This document shows positions 8,883-21,021 of a stretch of DNA of 57,355 nucleotides, piece after piece. The notes below the pieces were generated by a model. The model searched no databases and was not told the DNA's origin. It was given only the letters and a program-made list of their open reading frames with translations. A program made the position numbers and the translations under genes. The stretch spans positions 92,432 through 149,786 of the forward strand of contig NZ_CAMBTS010000001.1 of the NCBI RefSeq assembly GCF_945870625.1, written 5' to 3'. Positions within the stretch are counted from its first letter, which is position 1. Every line of letters starts with the position of its first letter. This stretch comes from Novosphingobium sp. Chol11. GTDB taxonomy: Bacteria; Pseudomonadota; Alphaproteobacteria; Sphingomonadales; Sphingomonadaceae.

Positions 8883-10439
8883 ATGCCCATGCTCGATGCT
8901 GCTGCCACCGCCCAGCTCAAGACCTATCTCGGCAACCTGCGTCGCCCGATCGAAATCGTGGCCACGCTTGATGACAGCGCGAAATCAACCGACATGCGCG
9001 CTCTGGTCGGCGAAATAGCCGCGCAATCTGAAAAGATTACGGCCCGTTTCGATGGCGCGGATGCGCGGATCCCAAGCTTTGCGATTCTGGCTGACGAAGA
9101 AAGCGCGAAAGCTGTTTTTGCCGGGCTGCCGATGGGACACGAGTTCACCTCGTTGATCCTCGCGCTGCTGCATGTCGGCGGTCATCCGCCGAAGGAAGAT
9201 GCCGATTTGCTGGATGCCGTGCGCGCGCTGGAAGGGCCGCTTCATTTCGAAGTGTTCTTCTCGCTCACCTGCCAGAATTGCCCTGATGTGGTGCAGGCGC
9301 TCAATATCATGGCGGCGCTCAATCCAGCGATAACCAACGTTTCGATCGACGGCGCGTTGTTCCAGGAGGAAGTTGCGCGCCGCCAGATCATGGCTGTGCC
9401 GCAAGTGTTTCTCAATGGCGAACCGTTTGGGCAGGGCCGGATGGATCTGGCGCAGATCGTGGCCAAGCTCGATACCGGAGTGATGGCGCGCGCGGCTGAG
9501 AAGATCGCGGCGAAGGAGCCGTTCGATGTGCTGATCGTCGGCGGCGGCCCGGCGGGGGCGGCAGCGGCGATCTATGCTGCGCGCAAAGGCATCCGCACCG
9601 GCGTGGTTGCGGAGAACTTTGGCGGCCAATTGCTCGACACAATGGGCATCGAGAATCTCATTTCAGTGCCGCACACCGAAGGCCCTAAACTGGCGGCGGA
9701 GCTTGAGCGGAACGTGAAGTATAATCAGGTCGACATCATGAATCTGCAGAAGGCAGTCGGTCTCAAAGCGACCAATGGCGATGGCCTGACCACGATCGAA
9801 CTGGCCAGCGGAGCGAGCCTGAAAGCCAAGACCGTCATCCTCTCAACAGGCGCGCGCTGGCGGCAAATGGGCGTGCCCGGCGAGGAGGAATATCGCAACA
9901 AGGGCGTCGCCTATTGTCCGCACTGCGATGGCCCGCTTTATAAGGGCAAGCGTACGGCGGTGATCGGCGGCGGCAATTCGGGGGTCGAGGCGGCTATCGA
10001 CCTTGCCGGCCTTGTCGCGCATGTCACGCTGATCGAGTTCGATAGCCAGCTGCGCGCCGACGCCGTGCTGCAGACCAAACTGCGCAGCCTTCCCAATGTC
10101 AGCGTGATCACCTCGGCACTCTCGACCGAAGTGCGCGGCGACGGCGAGAAGGTGACATCACTCATTTACCGCGACCGAACGGACGATACCATGCACGAAA
10201 TCGCGCTTGACGGCATCTTCGTCCAGATCGGGCTGGTCCCCAATACGGAGTGGCTGAAAGGCGCGCTCGCGCTGACCAACCGCGGCGAGATCGAGATCGA
10301 TGCCCATGGGGCAACGAGCCTTGGCGGCGTGTTTGCCGCTGGCGATGCCACGACCGTGCCTTACAAGCAGATCGTGACGGCGATGGGCGAAGGCTCAAAG
10401 TCTGCGCTTTCCGCGTTTGATTACCTGATCCGGCATTGA
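8883..10439 (+). CDS. ahpF: alkyl hydroperoxide reductase subunit F
   Basis: NADH-dependent flavoprotein disulfide reductase that recycles AhpC, 518 residues as in the well-studied homologues. An N-terminal tandem thioredoxin-like region carries Cys130/Cys133 (TCQNC). An FAD motif [18 protein letters not shown] follows, then the redox-active Cys345/Cys348 (YCPHC), an NADH-binding [10 protein letters not shown] and the C-terminal [16 protein letters not shown]. The Shine-Dalgarno sequence is weak, which with the upstream hairpins suggests lower output than ahpC. Confidence 0.98.
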   Translation: MPMLDAAATAQLKTYLGNLRRPIEIVATLDDSAKSTDMRALVGEIAAQSEKITARFDGADARIPSFAILADEESAKAVFAGLPMGHEFTSLILALLHVGGHPPKEDADLLDAVRALEGPLHFEVFFSLTCQNCPDVVQALNIMAALNPAITNVSIDGALFQEEVARRQIMAVPQVFLNGEPFGQGRMDLAQIVAKLDTGVMARAAEKIAAKEPFDVLIVGGGPAGAAAAIYAARKGIRTGVVAENFGGQLLDTMGIENLISVPHTEGPKLAAELERNVKYNQVDIMNLQKAVGLKATNGDGLTTIELASGASLKAKTVILSTGARWRQMGVPGEEEYRNKGVAYCPHCDGPLYKGKRTAVIGGGNSGVEAAIDLAGLVAHVTLIEFDSQLRADAVLQTKLRSLPNVSVITSALSTEVRGDGEKVTSLIYRDRTDDTMHEIALDGIFVQIGLVPNTEWLKGALALTNRGEIEIDAHGATSLGGVFAAGDATTVPYKQIVTAMGEGSKSALSAFDYLIRH

Positions 10440-10549
10440 TCTCTGGCGAACAATGGCACTACGCGCGGCGAGCACGTTGACAGCGCGCGCTCGTTAAGCC
10501 AGCGCTCAGGCGCATGGTGCCACAAGGGGCGGAGAGCAGGGAGTTCGAT

Positions 10550-10933
10550 ATGAAGATCGTAAGCGCAGTTGTAGCATTATTCAGTCTTGTCGCAGTGCTT
10601 ATTGCCAGCAACGCTTCGGCTGCTGGTCCCGATGTCGAGCATGGCAAGACTGTATTTGCGCGCTGCGTGGCTTGCCATGATCTCAACACCGGCGCGGCGC
10701 GCCTTGGACCTTCGATGAAGGGCATCGTCGGCAGGAAGGCGGGCAGTGTACCCAACTTTGCCTATTCGCCAGCCCTGAAAAACTCGAAGCTGGTCTGGAA
10801 TGCCGCCACGCTTGACGCGTTCCTGACCAGCCCTATGAAGTATGTTCCGGGAACACGGATGCCTTTTGCCGGGCTTCCAAGCGCCCAAGATCGTGCAGAT
10901 TTGATCGCCTATCTCGCCAAAGCGGCCCGCTGA
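10550..10933 (+). CDS. class I cytochrome c
   Basis: 127-residue soluble c-type cytochrome exported to the periplasm. A signal peptide ends near ASA-AGP (about residue 25), the haem motif is CVACH (39-43), GPSMKGIVGRKAG is the usual cytochrome c2 segment, and Met104 in GTRMPFAG is the probable sixth ligand. It likely shuttles electrons between respiratory complexes. The ATG at 10550 follows GGGAG by 6 nt and gives the correct signal peptide; the frame is open from 10514. It stands alone between ahpF and the Rrf2 gene. Confidence 0.94.
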   Translation: MKIVSAVVALFSLVAVLIASNASAAGPDVEHGKTVFARCVACHDLNTGAARLGPSMKGIVGRKAGSVPNFAYSPALKNSKLVWNAATLDAFLTSPMKYVPGTRMPFAGLPSAQDRADLIAYLAKAAR

Positions 10934-11008
10934 ACCCGCGAACCACCGTCACGGTTAAATGACTACTAACGCCGTTGACTTTTCAGCGGTAGCGACCATT
11001 TACGCGCC

Positions 11009-11461
11009 ATGCTCTCGCAGAAAACGCGATATACCATCCGGGCGCTGCAACACCTGGCCGACAAGTTTGGACAAGGCCCCGTGCGGCTTGATGCGATCGC
11101 CACAGCGCAGAATATCCCGCGTAAATTTTTGACCGTGATCCTCTCTGAAATGGCGCGGGAGGGGGTCGTGGCGTCCCATCGCGGACGCGATGGAGGATAT
11201 GAACTGGCGCTTCAGCCGATTGATATCCGCTATGGCGACATCATCCGGCTGACACGCGGAAGCCTCGCGCTGACACCTTGTGCAAGCCGCAATGCGCATG
11301 AGCAGTGCGCCAACTGCCTTCCCGAAGCAGACTGCCGCTTGCGAGCGGTTATGCTCCAGCTGCGCGATGAAATGGCCGCGATGCTCGACCGGATGACATT
11401 GGCGGACCCCATTTCGACAGAGCCGGCTTTCGTCGATGACGCAGTGACTCCAACCAATTGA
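11009..11461 (+). CDS. Rrf2 family transcriptional regulator
   Basis: 150-residue DNA-binding regulator. Residues 1-80 form the winged helix typical of Rrf2 (MLSQKTRYTIRALQHLA..., IPRKFLTVILSEMAREGVV, RGRDGGYELA). A cysteine cluster Cys91, Cys100, Cys103 and Cys109 sits where IscR- and RirA-type proteins bind an iron-sulfur cluster, though the spacing (C-x8-C-x2-C-x5-C) is not that of IscR. It could sense Fe-S status, redox or cysteine; its target genes are unknown. The start codon is 76 nt after the cytochrome c gene, with TTGACT at 10975 as a possible -35. Confidence 0.93.
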   Translation: MLSQKTRYTIRALQHLADKFGQGPVRLDAIATAQNIPRKFLTVILSEMAREGVVASHRGRDGGYELALQPIDIRYGDIIRLTRGSLALTPCASRNAHEQCANCLPEADCRLRAVMLQLRDEMAAMLDRMTLADPISTEPAFVDDAVTPTN

Positions 11462-11539
11462 ATTCATGCCGGGCAGGTTTTGCGCAGAGCCGTTTTAACT
11501 TTGCTTGGCGTTGGCGCAGCCGCTGGTTATAGAGCGCAG

Positions 11540-12346
11540 ATGATATCGACAGCCTTTGGCCGCAGTTCGCTGCGCTTCGCCGTTTTTGCCGCAGCCGTTG
11601 CCGTCATGGGGGTGACTACCGGTTGCGCCGGGACGAAGGCCAAGAAGGACGTGGCTTATGTCGCGCGCGACGTCGATACGCTTTATGCAGCCGCCCGCGA
11701 GCGACTCAATCGCGGCGATGCGAAGCAGGCAGCGGCCTTGTTTGATGAGGTCGAGCGCCAGCATCCCTATTCGCCTTGGGCGCGCCGCGCCCAGCTGATG
11801 AGCGCTTTCAGCTATTATGCCGCGCGCGATTACCCAAAGTCAGTGCAGGCGGCGCAGCGTTTCCTGTCGATCCATCCGGGCAACAAAGACGCTCCTTACG
11901 CCTATTATCTCGTTGCGCTGTGCTATTATGAGCAGATCAGCGACGTAACGCGCGATCAGAAAATCACGCAGGAAGCGTTGACCGCCCTCACCGAGGTGTC
12001 GCGCCGCTATCCAGCCACGAAGTATGCCGCCGATGCCAGGCTCAAGCTGGATCTGGTGAACGATCATCTTGCTGGCAAAGAGATGGAAATCGGCCGGTTT
12101 TACCAGCGCAGCGGCAAATGGCTTGCCAGCTCGCTACGGTTCCGTGCGGTGATCGATAAATATCAGCAAACCAGCCACACGCCTGAGGCCCTTTACCGGC
12201 TGGTCGAAAGCTATCTGGCGCTTGGTCTGCCGCAAGAAGCCAAGAAGGCTGCGGCTGTGTTGCAAAATAATTATCCCGGCGGCGACTGGTATGCGCGCGC
12301 CTACAAACTCATGAATAACAAAGCGCCTGAAACGGATGTAAGCTAA
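11540..12346 (+). CDS. bamD: outer membrane assembly lipoprotein BamD
   Basis: TPR-containing lipoprotein of the BAM complex, which inserts beta-barrel proteins into the outer membrane; 268 residues. The signal sequence ends in a lipobox with TTGC, followed by YfiO/BamD repeats (ADTLYAAARERLNRGDAKQAAALFDEVERQHPYSPWA-type first TPR, then FLSIHPG and YRLVESYLALG). The ATG at 11540 is preferred to a TTG at 11480. It is convergent with the glycosyltransferase gene. In related genomes, as I recall them, bamD is followed directly by recN; here two minus-strand genes intervene. Confidence 0.95.
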   Translation: MISTAFGRSSLRFAVFAAAVAVMGVTTGCAGTKAKKDVAYVARDVDTLYAAARERLNRGDAKQAAALFDEVERQHPYSPWARRAQLMSAFSYYAARDYPKSVQAAQRFLSIHPGNKDAPYAYYLVALCYYEQISDVTRDQKITQEALTALTEVSRRYPATKYAADARLKLDLVNDHLAGKEMEIGRFYQRSGKWLASSLRFRAVIDKYQQTSHTPEALYRLVESYLALGLPQEAKKAAAVLQNNYPGGDWYARAYKLMNNKAPETDVS

Positions 12347-12360
12347 GCAGGCAAGACGAG

Positions 12361-12372
12361 CTAGCGCGCTAG
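12361..12372. repeat. 12-bp perfect palindrome
   Basis: CTAGCGCGCTAG lies 14 nt after the bamD stop, between convergent genes. It could form a small hairpin that helps end the transcript, but no T-run follows. Confidence 0.3.
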
Positions 12373-12420
12373 GTTTCTGGCGGGGGCTCGCAGCAGCGGC
12401 TACACGCGAACGAGGGCCTA

Positions 12421-13485
12421 TCAGGCGGCGGTTTGTGTCCGGCGAGAGAAGGCAGCATCGCTCAGTGCTTTGAGAAACTGATCGGTAGCGCTTTCCCAAC
12501 TGTACGTTGCGCCAAAGCGGGCAGCCGCGCCGCGATCACATTGCAATGCGATCTTGATCGCACCTTCCAAATCCGATGAAAGCGCACCGATCGGCTCTGA
12601 TAGTTCGCCTCGCGGTCCGCGGCCTTCGCTGCCGACAATGTCGATCGGTCCGGGCACGGCGAAACCTGCAACCGGCACGCCGCAGGCCAAGGCCTCGATC
12701 ATGACCAATCCAAAAGTATCGGTCAGACTGGGAAAAACGAACATATCAGCCGAGCAATAAGCGCGCGCCAGCGTCTTCCCCGAGAGCGCACCGGTAAAAT
12801 GCACGTCCGGATAACGGGCGCGCAATTGCGCTAGATCGGGCCCATTGCCGACCACGACTTTTGTTCCGGGCAAATTAGCATCGAGAAAGGCCGAGAGGTT
12901 TTTTTCGACCGCGACGCGCCCAACATTGAGCATGATCGGCCGCGGCAGATTTCTGAGCGCGTCCAATGGCTCATTGGCGGGGTGAAAAACGCTGGCATCG
13001 ATCCCGCGCGACCAAAGCGCCGTTTGATGGATACCGTGTTCGGCCAGTTCGGCAGCAAGCGTTGGCGTAGAGACCAGCACGGCATAACTTGTCCGATGAA
13101 ATCGGCGCATGATCGGCCAAAAATGGCTCGGACTGAGGCCGGTTCGCATCGCGGCGTATTCGGGGAAGCGCGTGTGAAAGGCGCTGGTGAAGGGGACTCC
13201 ATTCGCCTTGCACCAGCTGCGTGCGCTCCACCCGATGGGGCCTTCGGTGGCGATGTGAACGATGTCTGGCGCGAACTTGCGCAATTTCCGGCGCGTGCCA
13301 AAGCGCGGCAGCATCGCCAAACGGATCTCGTGATAACCCGGCATGCCCAGTGTGAAAAACTCATTGGGCGTAACCATGGTTACTTCATGGCCCAGCGCGA
13401 TCAGCCGGTCCACCGTGGTCGCCAGCGTTCTGACGACGCCGTTGACCTGCGGGTGCCAGGCGTCGGTGCAGATCGCAATCTTCAT
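12421..13485 (-). CDS. glycosyltransferase family 4 (GT-B) protein
   Basis: 354-residue sugar transferase of the family that includes SQD2- and PimB-like lipid glycosyltransferases. The N-terminal TDAWHPQVNGVVRTL acceptor-side loop, HIATEGPIG, FHTRFPEY and the C-terminal NVGRVAVEKNL and DTFGLVMIEALACGVPV (a D-x7-E variant of the donor-binding motif) are present. It is cytoplasmic or membrane-associated and probably transfers a hexose from a nucleotide sugar to a membrane lipid. The acceptor is unknown. Its start overlaps the stop of the metallophosphoesterase gene by 4 nt, so the two are coupled. Confidence 0.88.
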   Translation of the reverse strand: MKIAICTDAWHPQVNGVVRTLATTVDRLIALGHEVTMVTPNEFFTLGMPGYHEIRLAMLPRFGTRRKLRKFAPDIVHIATEGPIGWSARSWCKANGVPFTSAFHTRFPEYAAMRTGLSPSHFWPIMRRFHRTSYAVLVSTPTLAAELAEHGIHQTALWSRGIDASVFHPANEPLDALRNLPRPIMLNVGRVAVEKNLSAFLDANLPGTKVVVGNGPDLAQLRARYPDVHFTGALSGKTLARAYCSADMFVFPSLTDTFGLVMIEALACGVPVAGFAVPGPIDIVGSEGRGPRGELSEPIGALSSDLEGAIKIALQCDRGAAARFGATYSWESATDQFLKALSDAAFSRRTQTAA

Positions 13486-14393
13486 GTATCTTCTTTCGCG
13501 CGCGGCGCGCTTGTTTCGTTGCCGCGTGCCGAGGCAGCCTGTGCTTCCTTTGCGCAGACATCGGCCCAGTCGACGATCGCAATTGCGCCAGCAAAATCTT
13601 CGACCAGCGCGGTGCAGCTCTCGACCCAGTCGCCGTCGTTATAATACGTCACGTCGCCGATCTGGCGAATTTCAGCGCAATGGATGTGCCCGCACACCAC
13701 GCCTTCGACACCCATGTCGCGCGCCGCATGCGCCACTGCTTCCTCATAAGCGCAAATGAATTGCACCGCATTTTTGACGCGCTTCTTCATGTAAGAAGAA
13801 AGCGACCAATAGGGCAGTTTGAACTGGCGGCGAACCAGATTGACCCAACGATTGGCCTTCAGCAGAATTTCATAAGCCTTATCACCCAGAAAGGCGAGCC
13901 AACGGGCATACAGCACCACGCCGTCAAACTCGTCGCCGTGCGTGACAAGCAGGCGGCGTCCGTCCGCCGTCGTGTGGATTGCCTGAAGGGCAAGTTCGAC
14001 CCCGCCGAAGCTCAGCCCTGCATAAGGACGGAGCATTTCATCGTGATTGCCAGCAATCAGTACGACCCGGGTGCCGCGATGCGCCATTTTCAGAACGCGC
14101 CGGACCACCTCATTGTGCGCGTCGGGCCAATACCAGCCCCGCGACAAGCGCCAACCATCGAGGATGTCACCAACCAGATACAAGGTCTCGCATTCGATCG
14201 AGGCCAGAAAATCGATGAGCATGTCGGCGTTGCAGCCGCGCGTACCAAGGTGAACATCCGAAATCCACACCGTGCGCACTTTGCGCTTGGGCCGGAAGCT
14301 GCGCGGCTCGGGCAGATCAAGCCAGGCAGGAATAGAGGTGGCCAGTTCGGTTACGGAAGGGAACTTACCCTGAAGTTTTGCTTGCTGCGGCAT
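13482..14393 (-). CDS. LpxH-like calcineurin-type metallophosphoesterase
   Basis: 303-residue two-metal phosphoesterase. All five family blocks are visible: SDVHLG (45-50), GDILDGW (75-81), GNHDE (115-119), THGDEFDG (151-158) and GHIH later. The family includes UDP-2,3-diacylglucosamine hydrolases, but the larger size and pairing with a glycosyltransferase suggest a different lipid-linked phosphate substrate. The ATG at 14393 follows AAGGGG; a TTG lies immediately before it. First gene of a two-gene minus-strand unit inserted between bamD and recN. Confidence 0.85.
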   Translation of the reverse strand: MPQQAKLQGKFPSVTELATSIPAWLDLPEPRSFRPKRKVRTVWISDVHLGTRGCNADMLIDFLASIECETLYLVGDILDGWRLSRGWYWPDAHNEVVRRVLKMAHRGTRVVLIAGNHDEMLRPYAGLSFGGVELALQAIHTTADGRRLLVTHGDEFDGVVLYARWLAFLGDKAYEILLKANRWVNLVRRQFKLPYWSLSSYMKKRVKNAVQFICAYEEAVAHAARDMGVEGVVCGHIHCAEIRQIGDVTYYNDGDWVESCTALVEDFAGAIAIVDWADVCAKEAQAASARGNETSAPRAKEDT

Positions 14394-14569
14394 CAACTGC
14401 CCCTTTGTAGTTACCGATTCAATTTATCACAATCACGTTTCGTTCGCATTGCAGTGTGTCATTGGAATGAAATACGCGTCAAGCGCATCGCGGTGCCTAG
14501 TTGTGCATCGCAAAAATATGCGGAACAAAGGGTGACTTACGAGCGCCCAACCGCTATCGGTCATCAGCA

Positions 14570-16242
14570 ATGCTTACTGGCTTATCCATCCGCAACATCG
14601 TTCTGATCGAAGCGCTCGATCTTGCATTTTCGGGCGGGCTCGGTGTGTTGACCGGGGAGACCGGCGCCGGCAAGTCGATCCTGCTGGATTCGCTGGGGTT
14701 AGTGCTTGGTGATCGCGCGGAATCCGGTCTAGTCCGCGCGGGCGAGGATCAGGCCAGCGTCACCGCCACGTTCGAGTTCGATCGGCTGCCCGACGCCCTG
14801 AGCGCCATCTTCGCCGAGGCGGATATCCAGATCGAGGCGGGCGAGCCGTTGATCGTCAAGCGCCGCATCAAGGCGGACGGCGGCAGCAAGGCCTTTGTCA
14901 ACGATCAACCGGTCGGCGTTGCCCTGCTGCGCGAAATCGCGCGCGGTTTGGTCGAACTTCATGGGCAGCACGATGATCGCGGCCTCGTAAATGCGCGCGG
15001 GCATCGGGCGCTGCTTGATCGCTTTTCGCGGGTTGGCGGCAGTGGGGGCGCAGCCGGGGTTGCCGCCGCCTGGGACCATTGGCGCCGTGCCGAGGCGGAT
15101 CTCGCCGGCGCGCGCGCCCAGTTTTCTGCCGCAGCCGCCGAGCAAGACCTCCTGCTTGCGTATCTGGCGGAATTGACTGCGCTCGCGCCGATTGTCGGTG
15201 AGGAAGAAGATCTCGCCGCGCAGCGTGCCGGAATGCAGAAGGGCGAGCGCCTGTCTGCCGATCTGGCGGCGCTGCAACATCTGTGGGCAGGCTCCGATTC
15301 TGCGCTTGCCACCTTGCGCAGCGCGGCGCGGCGGCTGGACCGGATCGCCCACGAACATCCGCTGCTGGCAGGCGCGCTCGAATCGCTGGATCGCGCCGTG
15401 ATCGAAGCAGGGGAAGCGGAGGACAAGCTCGCGGCCGCAGCCGAAGCATTGACGCATGATCCGCTGATGCTCGACCGGATTGAAACGCGCTTGTTCGAAT
15501 TGCGCGCGGCCGCACGCAAGCATGTCTGTGCGGCCGATGATCTGCCCGCCCGGATGGATCAGATGCGCGGCGCGCTCGATGCAATCCAGAGCGGGGAAGA
15601 GCAACTGGTGATCCTTGAGCGCACCGCGCACGACGCAAGCCTTGAATATCAAGCGCAGGCCGAGGCGCTTTCGGTCGCAAGATCGGAAGCGGCTCGGCGG
15701 CTGGATGCGGCGGTCGCTGCCGAATTGGCTCCGCTCAAACTTGATTCGGCGCGTTTTCGCACCGCCGTGGTGCGCTTGGAGGAAGACCGTTGGGGCCCGC
15801 ATGGCGTCGATGCGGTCGAATTCCTGATCTCGACCAATCCGGGTGCCGAGTTTGCCCCGCTGACCAAGATCGCCAGCGGCGGCGAGCTCTCGCGCTTCAT
15901 CCTCGCGCTCAAAGTCGCGCTGGCGGAGGAAGGCGGCGCGGCGACGGTGATCTTCGACGAGATCGATCGCGGCGTTGGCGGAGCAGTGGCCAGCGCGATC
16001 GGCGAGCGGCTGGCCCGGCTGGCGCAAGGCGGGCAGCTTCTGGCCGTCACGCATAGCCCGCAAGTTGCCGCGCGCGGAACCGCGCATTATCTGATCGCGA
16101 AATCGAGCGAGGGCACCGTCACCCGCACGTCCGTCGTCCCGCTCGATGCGGCGGGGCGGCAGGAAGAGATCGCGCGCATGCTGTCTGGGGCAGAGGTCAC
16201 GCCAGAAGCGCGCGCGCAGGCAGATCGGCTGCTGGAGCAGGC

Positions 16243-16246
<4 letters not shown>
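14570..16246 (+). CDS. recN: DNA repair protein RecN
   Basis: SMC-like ATPase for double-strand break repair, 558 residues. It has Walker A GETGAGKS (29-36), a central coiled coil rich in Ala, Glu and Leu, the signature block KIASGGELSRFILALK, and Walker B TVIFDEIDRGVGG. The start MLTGLSIRNIVLIE is the family N-terminus. I see no convincing alphaproteobacterial LexA box (GTTC-N7-GTTC) in the 176-nt upstream gap. Its stop overlaps the GNAT gene start by 4 nt; the next four genes follow almost without gaps. Confidence 0.97.
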
Positions 16247-19003
<2,757 letters not shown>

Positions 19004-19008
19004 CGGCG

Positions 19009-19635
19009 ATGGCGCTTCAAACTTGGTGGCTTTTTGTGATCACGGTATTCTTCGTTTCGGGAACACCGGGGCCCAACATGCTGCATGTCATGGCTCGCAG
19101 TGTCGAGCTCGGGCTTGCAGCGAGCGTGGCCGCGATGGCTGGATGCCTGATTGCGGTGCTCACACTGCTGTCCGCATCGGCCTTGGGCCTCACCGCGTTG
19201 CTGCTCGCGGTCCCCGGGGCTTTTGCGGTGCTGCGGTATGCCGGCGCTGCTTATCTGATGTATCTGGGCTACCGCGCATGGACCTCAAGGGAAATGCCGA
19301 TCGCGCCTGACGGCGGAATGGGGCATGCTAGAATTGCGCCAGGGCGGGTCTTTCGGGGCGGCTTCGCGGTCGGCATCAGCAATCCTAAGGCGCTGCTGTT
19401 TGCCGCTGCTTTCCTGCCGCAATTCATCGATCCTGCGTTTCCTAAACTACCGCAATTTGCCGTGATGGTCGTCACCTTCACCGTGATCGAGACGGCATGG
19501 TACTTTGTTTATGCGCTGGGCGGACACAGCATGGCCGCGTTTCTGCGCCGTCCTGCGCCGCGTCGTGCTTTCAACCGCTTTACCGGCGGGCTCTTCGTTG
19601 CATTTGGACTGGCCATGGCAGGATCGCGCTTATGA
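19009..19635 (+). CDS. LysE family translocator
   Basis: Inner-membrane exporter of the LysE/RhtB superfamily, 208 residues with about six hydrophobic segments. The family signature GTPGPNMLHVMARS is near the N-terminus, and GYRAWTS, GFAVGISNPKALLFAAAFLPQFI follow. Likely exports amino acids or derivatives; the substrate is unknown. The ATG at 19009 is 5 nt after the ligA stop. Its stop overlaps the start of the CinA-family gene (ATGA). Confidence 0.92.
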   Translation: MALQTWWLFVITVFFVSGTPGPNMLHVMARSVELGLAASVAAMAGCLIAVLTLLSASALGLTALLLAVPGAFAVLRYAGAAYLMYLGYRAWTSREMPIAPDGGMGHARIAPGRVFRGGFAVGISNPKALLFAAAFLPQFIDPAFPKLPQFAVMVVTFTVIETAWYFVYALGGHSMAAFLRRPAPRRAFNRFTGGLFVAFGLAMAGSRL

Positions 19636-20123
19636 ATCTTGAAGATATTGCCCGAATTGGCGGCGAAGCGGGCGCCTTGCTCAAGGCGCGCGGTCAGACC
19701 GTGGCTGTTGCCGATGGCGCAAGCGGTGGGCTTATCTCGGCGGGGCTGCTGGCCTTGCCGGGGGCCTCGGCCTATTACGTCGGCGGCGGCGTGATTTACA
19801 CGCTCAAAGGCCGCCGCTTGTTGCTGGACCACGAGCCGGGCACCTTTCGCGCCTTCAAAGGTGTCACCGAGGATTATGCCTGCGCATTGGCCGAGGCAGT
19901 GCGGGCGCGCTTCGGCGCCGATTGGGGCATTGCCGAATCCGGCGCGGCCGGGCCGGGCGTGCACCCTTATGGCGTGCCATCCGGGCGCAGCGCCATCGCG
20001 GTGGTCGGGCCGAATGGCGCTGCGTCGATCGTTGTGGAAACCGGGCATGAAGACCGGCTTGCCAATATGGCGGCGTTTGCGGCGGGCGGGCTCGCCCTGC
20101 TGCGCGATACGCTCAGCGGCTAA
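19632..20123 (+). CDS. pncC: CinA family protein (NMN amidohydrolase, PncC-like)
   Basis: 163-residue stand-alone CinA C-terminal domain. Members hydrolyse nicotinamide mononucleotide to nicotinic acid mononucleotide in pyridine-nucleotide salvage. The motifs VAVADGASGGLISAGLLALPGAS, YYVGGGVIYTLKGRR and AESGAAGP are present. The first usual Glu/Ser pair (AES-TGG) appears as ADGASGG, a variation that could affect activity. Its product would recycle the NMN released by the NAD-dependent ligase encoded two genes upstream, a sensible pairing. It overlaps the convergent prmA by 11 nt. Confidence 0.82.
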   Translation: MNLEDIARIGGEAGALLKARGQTVAVADGASGGLISAGLLALPGASAYYVGGGVIYTLKGRRLLLDHEPGTFRAFKGVTEDYACALAEAVRARFGADWGIAESGAAGPGVHPYGVPSGRSAIAVVGPNGAASIVVETGHEDRLANMAAFAAGGLALLRDTLSG

Positions 20124-21021
20124 GCCGCGCGCTGCGTCGCCGAAGCCACAAGATTGACCAGTCACCGCGCACCGTGCGCGCGGCCAGCCGGAAACCTGCT
20201 CGGCGATAGGCCGCGCGCACGGCGGCTTCCTGCGTTTGCAGCAGCCCGGCGAGCAGCAAGTTTCCGCCCCCCATCACGCTGCCTGCGAAATCCGGCGCGA
20301 GTTCGATCAGCGGCCCGGCGAGGATATTGGCAATCACCAGATCATAAGGCGCAGCAGCGCGGAGCAAGGGATGGGCCATGCCCGGGGCGATCACCACCGT
20401 CAGCTGACCGGGGCCTTGTCCGGTTGCAATCGCGTTGGCCGCAATGTTTTCGGCAATCACCGGGGCGCAGACCGGGTCGATATCGCTGGCGATGGCGCGG
20501 GTGCGCGGCCACAGGTGCAGCGCGGCAAACGCCAGCAAGCCAGTGCCAGTGCCGATATCTGCCATGTTCTGCACGCGCAGCCCCCGCGCGCGCATGTGCG
20601 CCAGCATGGCGAGGCAGCCCGCCGTGGTCGCGTGCTGGCCCGTCCCAAATGCCTGACTTGCCGGAATCGTGAAGTTTTTCAGGCCGATTTGATCCGGGAA
20701 ATCCGGCGTATGGATATAGAATGGACCTTCGAGGATCGGTTCGGTCCCCTGCTGGCTCAGCGTGATCCAATCCTCATCGGCCAGTTCCTGCGCAATCAAT
20801 TCGGGCACGCACTCAGTGAACAGCGCTGCGATCGCCGCGCGGTCCGCGCCGGAGGGCGAGCGTTCCAGCCACACTTCCAATTGCCACTCGTCGGGCTTGT
20901 CCTCGGCTATTTCGCTGCCCGCCAGAACCATGTCGTCCGGCCAATCGAGCGCATCTTCATGCGCGATCAGCGCCGCGCGAATGGTATCGGCGGACGCATA
21001 GGCGGTGATTTTCCAGCTCAT
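20113..21021 (-). CDS. prmA: ribosomal protein L11 methyltransferase
   Basis: 302-residue SAM-dependent enzyme that trimethylates ribosomal protein L11. AFGTGQHATTAGCLAML, the SAM-binding DIGTGTGLLAFAAL and the NILAGPLIELAP active-site loop are diagnostic for PrmA. The start at 21021 (MSWKITAYAS) overlaps the metallo-beta-lactamase stop as ATGA. The C-terminus overlaps the convergent CinA-family gene. Confidence 0.94.
   Translation of the reverse strand: MSWKITAYASADTIRAALIAHEDALDWPDDMVLAGSEIAEDKPDEWQLEVWLERSPSGADRAAIAALFTECVPELIAQELADEDWITLSQQGTEPILEGPFYIHTPDFPDQIGLKNFTIPASQAFGTGQHATTAGCLAMLAHMRARGLRVQNMADIGTGTGLLAFAALHLWPRTRAIASDIDPVCAPVIAENIAANAIATGQGPGQLTVVIAPGMAHPLLRAAAPYDLVIANILAGPLIELAPDFAGSVMGGGNLLLAGLLQTQEAAVRAAYRRAGFRLAARTVRGDWSILWLRRRSARLSR

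Noticed and set aside
14523..14537. GAAC-N7-GACT upstream of recN as a LexA box
   Set aside because: Only one half-site matches the alphaproteobacterial GTTC-N7-GTTC pattern (or its complement), and one half-site is expected by chance.
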